Of a stretch of DNA of 64,000 bases, positions 8,340 to 16,587 are shown piece after piece. How positions within the stretch are numbered: position 1 is the stretch's first letter; each line of letters begins with the position of its first letter. The position numbers and the translations under genes were made by a program. The notes below the pieces were generated by a model. That model worked only from the letters and a program-made list of their open reading frames with translations, was not told where the DNA came from and searched no databases. The DNA is from SpSt-333 sp964371615 (GTDB lineage Bacteria > Bacteroidota > Ignavibacteria > UBA10030 > UBA8401). The stretch lies in the NCBI GenBank assembly GCA_964371615.1, contig CAYJMS010000002.1:62001-126000 (forward strand), in the 5' to 3' direction.

Positions 8340-8830
8340 AACAGAAGATTTGCCAGGCAATCGCTGTAATTCGTTCACGAATTATGGAGGAAAGTCCGAA
8401 CTCTTTTCCGGTGTGTCGTTGATACATCGGAATGGGCACAGCACCGGATAACGTCCGGGGTCCCGGTCGCACGGGATACGGAAAGTGTCACAGAAAATAT
8501 ACTTTCCCGATGGCAACATCGGGATAAAGGTGAAAAGGTGCGGGATGCGATCAAGCGTCCTTAATGTAAGAGCGCACCGCGTCGGTAGTAATACCGGCGG
8601 TCCCTCACGGGATGGCGTTTCGACGTCACACGACAAACCCTGCTGAGAGCAAGACCATGTAGGTTTCGTTTTCCGGTAACACGGATAAAGAGATGCCCGC
8701 TCAATTCTCATTGAGAGACGAAACGGGTAGGTCGCTGGAGTATTGCAGCAATGCAATACCAAGAGAAATGATTGCCTCTTCCGTTGACGCGGAAAAGACA
8801 GAATTCGGCTTATCGACAGATCCTTTTCTT
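8340..8830 (+). ncRNA. rnpB: RNase P RNA, bacterial class A
   Basis: The catalytic RNA of RNase P matures tRNA 5' ends. The conserved cores occur in order: GGAGGAAAGTCCGAACTC (8387-8404), GGAAAGTGTCACAGAAAA (about 8480-8497), a 'GGTGAAAAGGTGCGG' block (8529-8543) with its partner 'TAAGAGCGCACCGC' (8567-8580), 'CTGCTGAGAGCAAGACC' (8640-8656) and the 3' signature ACAGAATTCGGCTTAT (8798-8813). The ends are inferred from a P1 pairing between about 8343-8352 and 8816-8828 and may be off by some nucleotides. At about 490 nt it is longer than E. coli M1 RNA. It lies between the RNase H and recJ genes. Confidence 0.95.
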
Positions 8831-8917
8831 GCAGAGTGCGCGCCGCTCTAAGAATGAGAGATGCATTTTCTCACAACGGTCACCACCGGAAGGGTGTGAT
8901 CATTCTGGAGAAGTGCA

Positions 8918-10624
8918 TTGACAACGAAAAAAGAATACCGCTGGAGCATCGCTCCTTCCCCTCCCGATGAGCTCGTCAAACGGTTATCCGACGAGCTGAA
9001 CATTCCCGCCACACTCGCGACGGTGCTGATCAACCGCGGCGTCGATTCTTTCGACAAAGCCAAACTCTATTTCCGGCCGACGATCGAACAACTTCACGAT
9101 CCGTTTCTGATGGACGGCATGTACATTGCCGTGGATCGGCTGCTGCGTGCCAGGGATCAGAAGGAAAAGATTCTTGTGTACGGCGACTATGATGTCGACG
9201 GTACCAATGGTGCCGGCATGCTGTATATGTATTTCCGTGAAATCGGCTGCGACGCATCGTATTACATTCCCGATCGGCTCACCGAAGGATACGGCATTTC
9301 GCAAACCGGCGTTGAGTTTGCAAAAAAGGAAGGCTATACGCTGCTGGTCGCCATCGACTGCGGCATTACCGCTCTCGGGCAGGTAGAATACGCCCGCCAG
9401 CTCGGTATTGATGTGCTTATCTGCGATCACCATGAGCCGGCGGAGGAAATTCCCAATGCCGTCGCCGTACTCGATCCACTCAAACCAAATTGCCGATATC
9501 CTTTTAAATCCCTTTGCGGCACCGGCGTGGGATACAAATTTATTCAGGCCATTGCCCGTACGCTCGGACATGAACAGCTCGTCGAACAATACCTCGATTT
9601 TGTTTCTCTCGCCACAACGGCGGATATCGTTCCATTGATCGACGAAAACCGCGTGTTCGTCCGTCTTGGACTCGAACGCATTACGACCAATACACGTCCC
9701 GGAATCAGGGCATTGTTGGAAAGCGCCGGTTTGAAGATCGGGTCCGTCACGACCGGTCAGGTTGTCTTCGCCATGGCCCCGCGCATCAATGCCGTCGGCC
9801 GTCTCGGCGATGCCAAGCGCGCGGTTGAACTTCTGGTGAGCAACGATTATGCAAGTTCCATCGGATTTGCACGCGTCCTCGAACAGGAAAATCTCAACCG
9901 GCGAAAGATCGATGAAGGGGTTTTTGAACACGCACAAAATCTTGTCGAAGAGTATTTCAATAAATACGGCGACGGCGCAATTGTTATGCACCAGGAAGAA
10001 TGGCACCCCGGCGTTGTCGGGATCGTTGCATCGCGCATGGTGGAAAAATATTATCGCCCCGCCGTCATGATGACAACGGTGGAAGGTGTCGCCAAAGGGT
10101 CGGCCAGAAGCATTTCCGGCGTCAATATTCACCAGGCGCTGAAAAAAGTTGAGGATAAACTGCTGCAATTCGGCGGACACAAGTATGCCGCCGGCGTCAG
10201 CGTGGACCTGGACCGGATCGACGAATTCCGGACGGCGTTCAATTCCGTTGTGAAAGAAATGTTGACGGAAGATCTCCTTACACCGGAGATCCATATCGAT
10301 ACGGAAATCGATCTGACAGAATTAACGCCAAAATATCTCCGGATCCTTAAACAATTCGCACCGTTCGGCCCGCAGAACATGCGTCCGATGTTTCTCTCGA
10401 AACAAGTGCAGGTGATCGGACTGCCGCGAATTGTTGGAAAAGATCATCTCCGGTTTAAAGTAAAAAAGAACGGCGTGACATTCGACTGTATCGGGTTCGG
10501 ACTCGGCAGCCATATGGAAAAAGTGCGGCAAAATATGAACGGATTAGATATTGTTTTTTCGATCGATGAGAGCGATTTTACCGGAGTGCCTCTCACACAG
10601 CTTAAGATAAAAGACCTAAAATAG
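8918..10624 (+). CDS. recJ: single-stranded-DNA-specific exonuclease RecJ
   Basis: RecJ is a 5'-3' single-strand DNA exonuclease of the RecF recombination and repair pathways. The 568-residue protein has the DHH-family motifs in order: 'VYGDYDVDGTNGAGML' (about residues 87-102), 'VAIDCGITAL', 'LICDHHEPAEE' and the DHHA1 segment 'FGGHKYAAGVSVDLD'. An OB-fold-like C-terminal region follows. It starts with TTG, preceded by CTGGAG at suitable spacing. It is about 90 nt from rnpB and 55 nt from ruvC, so it forms a repair cluster with ruvC and ruvA. Confidence 0.95.
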   Translation: MTTKKEYRWSIAPSPPDELVKRLSDELNIPATLATVLINRGVDSFDKAKLYFRPTIEQLHDPFLMDGMYIAVDRLLRARDQKEKILVYGDYDVDGTNGAGMLYMYFREIGCDASYYIPDRLTEGYGISQTGVEFAKKEGYTLLVAIDCGITALGQVEYARQLGIDVLICDHHEPAEEIPNAVAVLDPLKPNCRYPFKSLCGTGVGYKFIQAIARTLGHEQLVEQYLDFVSLATTADIVPLIDENRVFVRLGLERITTNTRPGIRALLESAGLKIGSVTTGQVVFAMAPRINAVGRLGDAKRAVELLVSNDYASSIGFARVLEQENLNRRKIDEGVFEHAQNLVEEYFNKYGDGAIVMHQEEWHPGVVGIVASRMVEKYYRPAVMMTTVEGVAKGSARSISGVNIHQALKKVEDKLLQFGGHKYAAGVSVDLDRIDEFRTAFNSVVKEMLTEDLLTPEIHIDTEIDLTELTPKYLRILKQFAPFGPQNMRPMFLSKQVQVIGLPRIVGKDHLRFKVKKNGVTFDCIGFGLGSHMEKVRQNMNGLDIVFSIDESDFTGVPLTQLKIKDLK

Positions 10625-10679
10625 CCGGCACATCCGGCAAGGCGTACTGAATGTCGCACACCACGAATAGACAGAAAGA

Positions 10680-11234
10680 ATGATCATTCTCGGTATCGAT
10701 CCTGGAACTCTCATCGCTGGATACGGCGTAATCGAACGGCGGAATAATTCCATCTCGTTACTCGATGTCGGTATCATCAAGAACGATTCATCCGCATCGA
10801 TGCCGCTCCGTCTGAAAAAAATCTATTCCGTTATTGTTTCCGTTATCGAACGATTCCATCCGGATGAATTTGCAATTGAAACGGCGTTTTATTCCAAAAA
10901 TGCCCAATCGGCTCTTAAGATAGGTCAGGCACGCGGAGTCTCTATTCTTGCCGGTGTCAACTTTGAGATTCCCGTGTCGGAATATTCTCCCCGGGAGATA
11001 AAAAAAGCAGTAACGGGAAAAGGAGGTGCGTCAAAAGAGCAGGTGCAATATATGATGATGGCGCTGCTCAAAATCGACAGCAAGCCAAAGTATTTTGATT
11101 CCACGGATGCCCTTGCCGTCGCCGTCTGTCATGCGTTCAAAATATCGGCTCCCCGTGCAGGATTCAAGGATTGGAAATCGTATATTGAAGCGCACCCGGA
11201 AAAAGTCCTCCGGCCAAAAAAACCATTGAAATAA
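10680..11234 (+). CDS. ruvC: crossover junction endodeoxyribonuclease RuvC
   Basis: RuvC is the dimeric Holliday-junction resolvase. The catalytic acidic residues are visible: Asp in 'ILGIDPGT', Glu in 'FAIETAFYSKN' and the Asp pair in 'FDSTDALAVAVCHA'. At 184 residues the length is normal for the family, and the C-terminal basic tail (KVLRPKKPLK) is common. It lies between recJ and ruvA on the same strand, consistent with recombination genes expressed together. ruvB is not in the window. Confidence 0.96.
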   Translation: MIILGIDPGTLIAGYGVIERRNNSISLLDVGIIKNDSSASMPLRLKKIYSVIVSVIERFHPDEFAIETAFYSKNAQSALKIGQARGVSILAGVNFEIPVSEYSPREIKKAVTGKGGASKEQVQYMMMALLKIDSKPKYFDSTDALAVAVCHAFKISAPRAGFKDWKSYIEAHPEKVLRPKKPLK

Positions 11235-11276
11235 ATACGGCATGCATTCATCGCATCGACGATTGTACGAAGAACA

Positions 11277-11879
11277 ATGATCACCTATTTACACGGTACA
11301 CTGACAAAGAAATCGCCCACGGATATTGTTGTCGACCTCCATGGCATTGGTTATTCCGTTCATATTTCCCTTTCGACATATGAGTTGTTACCTGAACTAC
11401 AAACCGATTTGCACATCTTCACTCACCACCACATCCGCGAGGATGCACAGGTATTGTACGGATTTATGCAGGAGAGCGAACGGGAGATGTTCCGGCTGTT
11501 GATCGGCGTTTCAGGAATCGGACCGAAAATGGCGCAAACCATTCTTTCCGGCATCCGCCCCGCCGAATTGGTTCGTACGATCTCCGCCGGAGCGATTGCA
11601 TCGCTTCAGGCAATACCCGGTATCGGAAAAAAAACCGCCGAACGAATGATTGTAGAATTGAAGGATAAGATCGGCAAAATGGATGCCGCAGGAGCCGGCA
11701 TCGGGCTTCCGGCATCAATGACTTCCGTGCGCAGTGAAGCTCTCACGGCTCTGATATCGCTCGGGTTATCGAGAGAAAAAGCGGAACAATCCATCCGAAA
11801 TATTTTAAACGAAAACCATGGAGAGAATCTCTCCGTGGAAGAATTAATCAAACACGCGCTGCAGCAATCCGGCAAATAG
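11277..11879 (+). CDS. ruvA: Holliday junction DNA helicase subunit RuvA
   Basis: RuvA binds the four-way junction as a tetramer and loads RuvB. The 200-residue protein shows the three expected parts: the N-terminal OB fold with 'IREDAQVLYGF', two helix-hairpin-helix motifs ('LLIGVSGIGPKMAQTILSG' and 'LQAIPGIGKKTAERMIVEL'), and the C-terminal RuvB-binding three-helix domain ('EALTALISLGLSREKAEQ'). It starts 42 nt after ruvC and ends 17 nt before the convergent copA stop, with no obvious terminator between. Confidence 0.96.
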   Translation: MITYLHGTLTKKSPTDIVVDLHGIGYSVHISLSTYELLPELQTDLHIFTHHHIREDAQVLYGFMQESEREMFRLLIGVSGIGPKMAQTILSGIRPAELVRTISAGAIASLQAIPGIGKKTAERMIVELKDKIGKMDAAGAGIGLPASMTSVRSEALTALISLGLSREKAEQSIRNILNENHGENLSVEELIKHALQQSGK

Positions 11880-11896
11880 CATTCGCCGACAGAACA

Positions 11897-14125
11897 TTAT
11901 CTTTTGTCAATAGACATTGTCCGCAATCGAAGCGAATTTGTCACCACACTCACCGAACTGAACGCCATCGCACCTGCCGCAAATGTGGGACTCAGCATAC
12001 CCACCGCCGATAACGGAATGCCAATCAGATTATAAATAAAAGCCCAGAAGAGGTTTTGTTTTATTGTACGGATCGTGCGCCGTGAAAGCATAATCGCCCG
12101 CACGACCGCCATGAGATCGTGTCGCATAAGTGCTATATCGGCTGTTTCCAACGCGACATCGGTTCCTGACGCCATGGCAAGGCTGACATTCGCCTGAGCA
12201 AGAGCCGGAGAATCATTGATTCCGTCCCCGACCATCGCAACGATCTCTCCTTGTGCCTGCAATTTTTTGATATGCTCCGCTTTATCTTTCGGCAGCACAT
12301 TGGCCACGATCGTTTCGATTCCAACTTCGCGGGCGATTGCCTCCGCGGTAGATCTGTTATCTCCGGTAAGGAGCGTTACGTGTATGTCCATTGCACGAAG
12401 AGCCGAAATTGCATCCTTCGATGTCGGCCGGACGGTATCGGCAATTGAAATAATTCCCGCCAGTTTTTTCTGAATACCCACAAAAACAACCGTCTTCCCT
12501 TCCGCCTGAAGATCGGCTGCTGTCTGATCTCCTATCGTTGTTTGTATCAGCGACTCACGCATGAATTCCTCTTTGCCGATGACGACGGACTTTCCGTTCA
12601 CTTTTCCGGTAATGCCAAAGCCGGGATTGGCAAGGAAGGATTCCGTTGCCCCCAATGGATATCCATTTTTTTGTGCATACTCAACAATCGCTTTTGACAA
12701 CGGATGCTCTGAATGCCGTTCCACAGAGGCAGCGGCACTCATAAGTTCTTCCTGAGTGAATTCATTGAACGTTTGTACCGTTATGACGGATGGTTTCCCC
12801 TCGGTGATCGTTCCGGTCTTATCAAACACCACCGACGTCACCGAACCGGCACGTTCAAGACTTTCCGCATTCTTGATAAGAATTCCGAGCGATGCACCTC
12901 GTCCCGTTCCGACCATAATGGCAGTCGGCGTAGCCAATCCGAGAGCGCACGGGCAGGCAATGATGAGCACGGCAATGGCGTTGATCATAGCATGAGTAAA
13001 TTCCAGATCCCAAATAAACATCCCTGCAATGAATGTTACGGCAGCTATTCCGATGACAACAGGTACAAACACTGCAGCAATTTTATCTGCCAACGACTGT
13101 ATGGGAGCCTTCGATCCTTGTGCATCCTCCACCATCCTGGCAATTTGCGACAGCATCGTTTCACCTCCGACGGCGGTTGTCAGAAATTCAATGCTCCCGG
13201 TCGTATTGATCGTCCCGCCGATCACCATATCGCCTGTTTTTTTGAACACCGGCATGCTTTCGCCCGTCATCATCGATTCATCAATCGACGTTTCACCGGA
13301 TTCTATTAATCCATCGACCGGGATTCTTTCACCCGGCCGGACAAAAATGACATCATTGTGAACGACGTTTTCCACCGGAATATCTTGAAATTGACCATCA
13401 CGCTTTACATGCGCGGTTTTCGGCTGGACGGACAGCAATTTTTTCATCGCGTCGGAAGCCCGTTGTTTTGCTTTTGCTTCAAGCATTTTTCCGAGCAGGA
13501 TCAATGTTATGATTGTTGCCGCTGTATCGAAATAGATATCCATAGGGTTTACCGACGCCGGTAGTACTTCCGGAAATAACGTCACTACGGAACTGTACAG
13601 ATAGGCCACACCCGTCCCGACTGCAACAAGTGTATTCATATCCGCTTCAAAATGTTTGGCCAATTTCCAGGCAATGCGGAAGAACCGTTTTCCGGAAACT
13701 ACCATTACAATTGTTGTTCCGATGAACAGAAGCATATTGACGCCTTCCATTGATATCGGAGAAATTTTCATGAACCATTCGGTCATGGCAATCATACTTA
13801 GAATCATCACCGGCAGTGTAAAGGCCGCACTGATGATAAATTCTCTTTTGAGTTTTGTATATGCATCGACCGGTTCCGTGTACTCCGTTTTCGACCGAGT
13901 CTCCGGAAGGACTAATGTATATCCCGCCTCCGCAACAACGGCTGCCATCTGTTCCTCTGTGGCGTGCGATGCATCAAATTTTATGGTTGCCTTTTCTGTC
14001 GCTAAATTGACCGTTGCCTTCTCTACCCCTTCAACACGGTTCAATACTTTTTCTACGCGGGAGACGCAACTAGCGCAGGTCATCCCTTCGACAGGCAATG
14101 TCAGTGTTTTAATTTTAGTCGTCAT
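11897..14125 (-). CDS. copA: copper-translocating P-type ATPase
   Basis: CopA is an inner-membrane P1B-type ATPase that expels Cu(I) from the cytoplasm. The 742-residue protein has one N-terminal HMA metal-binding domain (GMTCASC at 14-20), membrane helices from about residue 93, the actuator TGES (287-290), the transmembrane metal-site motif CPC (391-393), the phosphorylated Asp in DKTGT (435-439), 'HPLSKAI' for nucleotide binding, and 'GDGINDSPALAQA'. CPC plus the cysteine-type HMA makes Cu(I), or Ag(I), the likely substrate. It is the last gene of a minus-strand run: regulator, outer-membrane protein, chaperone, CopA. Confidence 0.95.
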   Translation of the reverse strand: MTTKIKTLTLPVEGMTCASCVSRVEKVLNRVEGVEKATVNLATEKATIKFDASHATEEQMAAVVAEAGYTLVLPETRSKTEYTEPVDAYTKLKREFIISAAFTLPVMILSMIAMTEWFMKISPISMEGVNMLLFIGTTIVMVVSGKRFFRIAWKLAKHFEADMNTLVAVGTGVAYLYSSVVTLFPEVLPASVNPMDIYFDTAATIITLILLGKMLEAKAKQRASDAMKKLLSVQPKTAHVKRDGQFQDIPVENVVHNDVIFVRPGERIPVDGLIESGETSIDESMMTGESMPVFKKTGDMVIGGTINTTGSIEFLTTAVGGETMLSQIARMVEDAQGSKAPIQSLADKIAAVFVPVVIGIAAVTFIAGMFIWDLEFTHAMINAIAVLIIACPCALGLATPTAIMVGTGRGASLGILIKNAESLERAGSVTSVVFDKTGTITEGKPSVITVQTFNEFTQEELMSAAASVERHSEHPLSKAIVEYAQKNGYPLGATESFLANPGFGITGKVNGKSVVIGKEEFMRESLIQTTIGDQTAADLQAEGKTVVFVGIQKKLAGIISIADTVRPTSKDAISALRAMDIHVTLLTGDNRSTAEAIAREVGIETIVANVLPKDKAEHIKKLQAQGEIVAMVGDGINDSPALAQANVSLAMASGTDVALETADIALMRHDLMAVVRAIMLSRRTIRTIKQNLFWAFIYNLIGIPLSAVGMLSPTFAAGAMAFSSVSVVTNSLRLRTMSIDKR

Positions 14126-14171
14126 AGTATCCCTTATTGTGTACGCAATTACAAATTGTCTTTATGCATTT

Positions 14172-14381
14172 TTATCGGATCGCAACGATGTTGTATCCGG
14201 CCGCTTCTACCGCTTCATGGAGTTGTTGAAAAGACACTTGTGTTTCATCTCTCACGATGGTTGCCGAACCTATTTTTACTTCATTTACGGACAGTCCCAC
14301 AAGTTTGTTCAATTCCTTTTTGACGTTCATGACACAATGACCGCAGGTCATTCCGCTTATCTCAATTTGTTCGTTTTTCAT
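14172..14381 (-). CDS. CopZ/MerP-like heavy-metal-associated domain protein
   Basis: This 69-residue, single HMA-domain protein has a metal-binding 'GMTCGHCVMNVKKEL' motif near residues 10-24 and no signal peptide, so it is expected in the cytoplasm. By family, such proteins carry Cu(I) to the N-terminal domain of a P-type ATPase, here CopA encoded 46 nt downstream. A Tyr-Asn pair near the end (AAGYNIVAIR) matches the usual HMA fold. The upstream region holds an inverted repeat (14412-14472). Confidence 0.88.
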   Translation of the reverse strand: MKNEQIEISGMTCGHCVMNVKKELNKLVGLSVNEVKIGSATIVRDETQVSFQQLHEAVEAAGYNIVAIR

Positions 14382-14411
14382 AATTTTTCCTCTTTGCTAA
14401 TGTTGTTAGTA

Positions 14412-14472
14412 GTAATAAGAATATACGCACTGCATGGTGATTACGTATTACAAAAATAGTAGTTCTTATTAC
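14412..14472. promoter_or_regulatory. inverted repeat upstream of the CopZ-like gene
   Basis: Perfect 10-bp arms GTAATAAGAA (14412-14421) and TTCTTATTAC (14463-14472) are separated by 41 nt. They lie between the outer-membrane gene stop and the chaperone start. The arrangement could be a split operator or, in the transcript, a large AT-rich hairpin. It differs in sequence from the inverted repeat at 15739-15771. The function is inferred only from position. Confidence 0.45.
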
Positions 14473-14479
14473 ATAATTA

Positions 14480-15730
14480 TTATTGCAATTGCAGGTACAT
14501 TTGATACGATACTGGATTTTTCCCATATAATGTCTCAAGAAAAGCCGATACTACGGAGAGCGTTCCCTGCACTCCTGCCCGTAGGGTGTGATTGCCATAC
14601 GATGCAATTCGATAATTGATCCCCGCATTGATCTGGTGCACTAGTTCTATCCGTTTTTTATCGACCATTATACCGAGATCGGACCGTAGCTTTTCTATTG
14701 ATTCATGTCTGCCGTACAAACCAATGTTGCCTAATCGATATGTTAATTCCAGTAAATAACTATGCACTGTCGTGTGATGTTCATTGTTTTGTCCAAACAA
14801 TGCTGAAGCATGGACCGATTCAGATTCATCAATCATTGCAGAATACATGATTGACGCTGATACCCGATTTACATTATCACCGTGACCTTCAGGATTTCTC
14901 AGGAATCCATACGACATTTGAAGAGAAATTATTTCACTCGGATTATACGTCACTCGGCTGCTATATGAATCAAACCGTGGGGAGTCGAAGTTATATCGAT
15001 TTTCATCCGGTTCTCTTCCGTTAAATACTGATCCCTCCAATTTCATCGGACCTATGACAAAGCCTGCAGACGCAACACCGAAGGAAATATGGGTTGCATC
15101 CTGCCAATGATGTCCGATTGGCGCGTCAGGATTGAATTGTGCTGCTGGCCGGTGCATAAATGCCGGTGGTCCCAGGGCCGGTTCGCCGGGATATGCCAGG
15201 TAGATCGTCGCATCGGTTTTCTCGTCGAGCGAATATTGATATGTTGTGGATACTTCTGCAAATAGATCATGCGGGTGCTGTCGATCCACTAGAGGTTTGC
15301 CATTCCACGTTTCTCCGCTTTGGAGCAGCAACGGATAACCGTTTCCTCCCATCAAGAGTCGGTCAAAGCTCAGCATCCCACGAAAAGTGACACTGTGATT
15401 CTCAAAGAAATCCCTTTGTGCAGATGCCATTAACCAATTGGGAATACTCAATTGATCGCTTCCGCGTTTGCCTCCCTGATTTGTATATCGGATAAAGATA
15501 TTTCCGTGAGCCATGATCATCCAACGATCTGAATGTGTTATTGTCATGCCCGACGTGTTATGGTTCGTCGGCAGGACTGCCTCGGATGTATCAACGGCTA
15601 TAATTTGTTGTTGCGATATATTACCTTCGGCCTTCATACCGCGTTCCGTATGATCGTGATGTGACATGGTATCCTGCGAAACGGATATGCGAAAGAATAA
15701 TAACGCCATTGCCAGCATTTTAGCGGACAT
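14480..15730 (-). CDS. predicted outer-membrane beta-barrel protein of the copper cluster
   Basis: I do not recognise a named family. The preferred start at 15730 gives 416 residues and has a near-perfect AAAGGAGG upstream; the reading frame is open further, but without support. The N-terminus (MSAKMLAMALLFFRISVS) looks like a signal peptide, followed by a His/Met-rich stretch (DTMSHHDHTERGMKAEG) that could bind copper. The rest has alternating polar/hydrophobic strands and aromatic girdles typical of barrels, with conserved-looking 'RQHPHDLFAEV' and 'YPGEPALGPPAFMHR'. It sits between an HMA-AraC regulator and CopZ/CopA, so a role in copper passage or binding at the outer membrane is inferred. 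Confidence 0.6.
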   Translation of the reverse strand: MSAKMLAMALLFFRISVSQDTMSHHDHTERGMKAEGNISQQQIIAVDTSEAVLPTNHNTSGMTITHSDRWMIMAHGNIFIRYTNQGGKRGSDQLSIPNWLMASAQRDFFENHSVTFRGMLSFDRLLMGGNGYPLLLQSGETWNGKPLVDRQHPHDLFAEVSTTYQYSLDEKTDATIYLAYPGEPALGPPAFMHRPAAQFNPDAPIGHHWQDATHISFGVASAGFVIGPMKLEGSVFNGREPDENRYNFDSPRFDSYSSRVTYNPSEIISLQMSYGFLRNPEGHGDNVNRVSASIMYSAMIDESESVHASALFGQNNEHHTTVHSYLLELTYRLGNIGLYGRHESIEKLRSDLGIMVDKKRIELVHQINAGINYRIASYGNHTLRAGVQGTLSVVSAFLETLYGKNPVSYQMYLQLQ

Positions 15731-15738
15731 TGTACCTC

Positions 15739-15771
15739 CTTTGTATGTTAATGATACTACAACATACAAAG
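15739..15771. promoter_or_regulatory. perfect 11-11-11 inverted repeat overlapping the ribosome-binding site
   Basis: Perfect 11-bp arms CTTTGTATGTT (15739-15749) and AACATACAAAG (15761-15771) flank an 11-nt spacer. On the minus strand the downstream arm runs into the Shine-Dalgarno (AAAGGAGG) of the gene starting at 15730. It could be an operator for the adjacent HMA-AraC regulator, or an RNA hairpin limiting translation. The symmetry is seen directly; the role is inferred. Confidence 0.65.
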
Positions 15772-15847
15772 ACGATACTGTTGCATCTTTATAATTTAAT
15801 GGAAAAGATGTGCAAAATTTATACACGGCAATTCCGGTGCAGAATTG

Positions 15848-16456
15848 CTAATGGACTTTATCAAGTGGTTGGCGATGGTGATGGGTCCGAGAAAGTTTTT
15901 TGAATTGTCCGGGCGTAAATCCCGTAACAGACTTGAATTGATTGGACAGATGTTGAACACTGCTGTAATTCATCATATACGCAATTTCGCTGAAAGAGCG
16001 ATCATCATATTTTATCAATTCTTTCACACGTTCTATCTTTTGTTTTATGATATACTGTTCAATCGTTGTATTTTCTACCGAGGAGAATAATACACTTAAA
16101 GAATGATACTCCTTACCGACCTTTTTTGAAATATACTCTGAATATTTCATTTTTAGCGGTTCGGTGTCGTGGTTGTGATGCACCAATTCTATGATAGCGG
16201 TTTTTATCGATTCGATGATTTTGGCATTTTTATCTTCGATAAGTTCAAAGCCGTTGTGATGAAGCACCTTCTTTATTTTATCTGACATTCCATCATGCAG
16301 TCGGCCAGCGATTTCTACCTCGCCCAAGGACACACGTCGAACATCCAATCCGAGATGTTCCAATTCCTCTTTGACAACACGGATACAACGGTCGCAAACC
16401 ATATTTTTTATATAGATGCGTTGCACCATTGGTGAATTCTTTTTCGTGCTTTTCAT
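15848..16456 (-). CDS. AraC-type regulator with N-terminal HMA metal-binding domain
   Basis: This 202-residue fusion has an HMA-like domain (residues about 10-75) with its two cysteines in 'MVCDRCIRVVKEEL' (C21, C24). An AraC-family double helix-turn-helix follows (about 100-190), seen in 'IEQYIIKQKIERVKELI', 'SFSEIAYMMNYSS' and 'FKSVTGFTPGQFKKL'. A His-rich tail (RTHHHRQP) ends the protein. The plain reading is a cytoplasmic sensor that binds Cu(I) through the CxxC site and controls the downstream genes. It is first in the minus-strand run that includes the outer-membrane protein, chaperone and CopA. The start could also be the Met at 16429. No family member's metal response is asserted here. 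Confidence 0.85.
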   Translation of the reverse strand: MKSTKKNSPMVQRIYIKNMVCDRCIRVVKEELEHLGLDVRRVSLGEVEIAGRLHDGMSDKIKKVLHHNGFELIEDKNAKIIESIKTAIIELVHHNHDTEPLKMKYSEYISKKVGKEYHSLSVLFSSVENTTIEQYIIKQKIERVKELIKYDDRSFSEIAYMMNYSSVQHLSNQFKSVTGFTPGQFKKLSRTHHHRQPLDKVH

Positions 16457-16587
16457 GATATATGCTCAATTACTACCGAATGTGAAATACTCCGGTAATA
16501 TAATAAAATTTGTATTCTTCCAAAATTTGGATTGATTGAAGCGTAATCTTTCCTTATGATTATTATACACAAAGATTGGACAGCATA

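Noticed and set aside
8213..8422. 69-codon plus-strand reading frame overlapping the RNase HI stop
   Set aside because: It runs into the 5' conserved core of rnpB (GGAGGAAAGTCC near 8387) and has no family resemblance. The RNA gene explains the sequence better.
8382..8762. 126-codon minus-strand frame
   Set aside because: It lies wholly antisense to rnpB; the conserved RNA motifs account for this stretch.
8984..10294. 436-codon minus-strand frame antisense to recJ
   Set aside because: It mirrors recJ codon structure in the opposite strand and shows no motif. RecJ has all catalytic motifs on the plus strand.
13656..14459. 267-codon plus-strand frame antisense to copA and the chaperone
   Set aside because: CopA and CopZ-like proteins on the minus strand have intact motifs; this frame has none.
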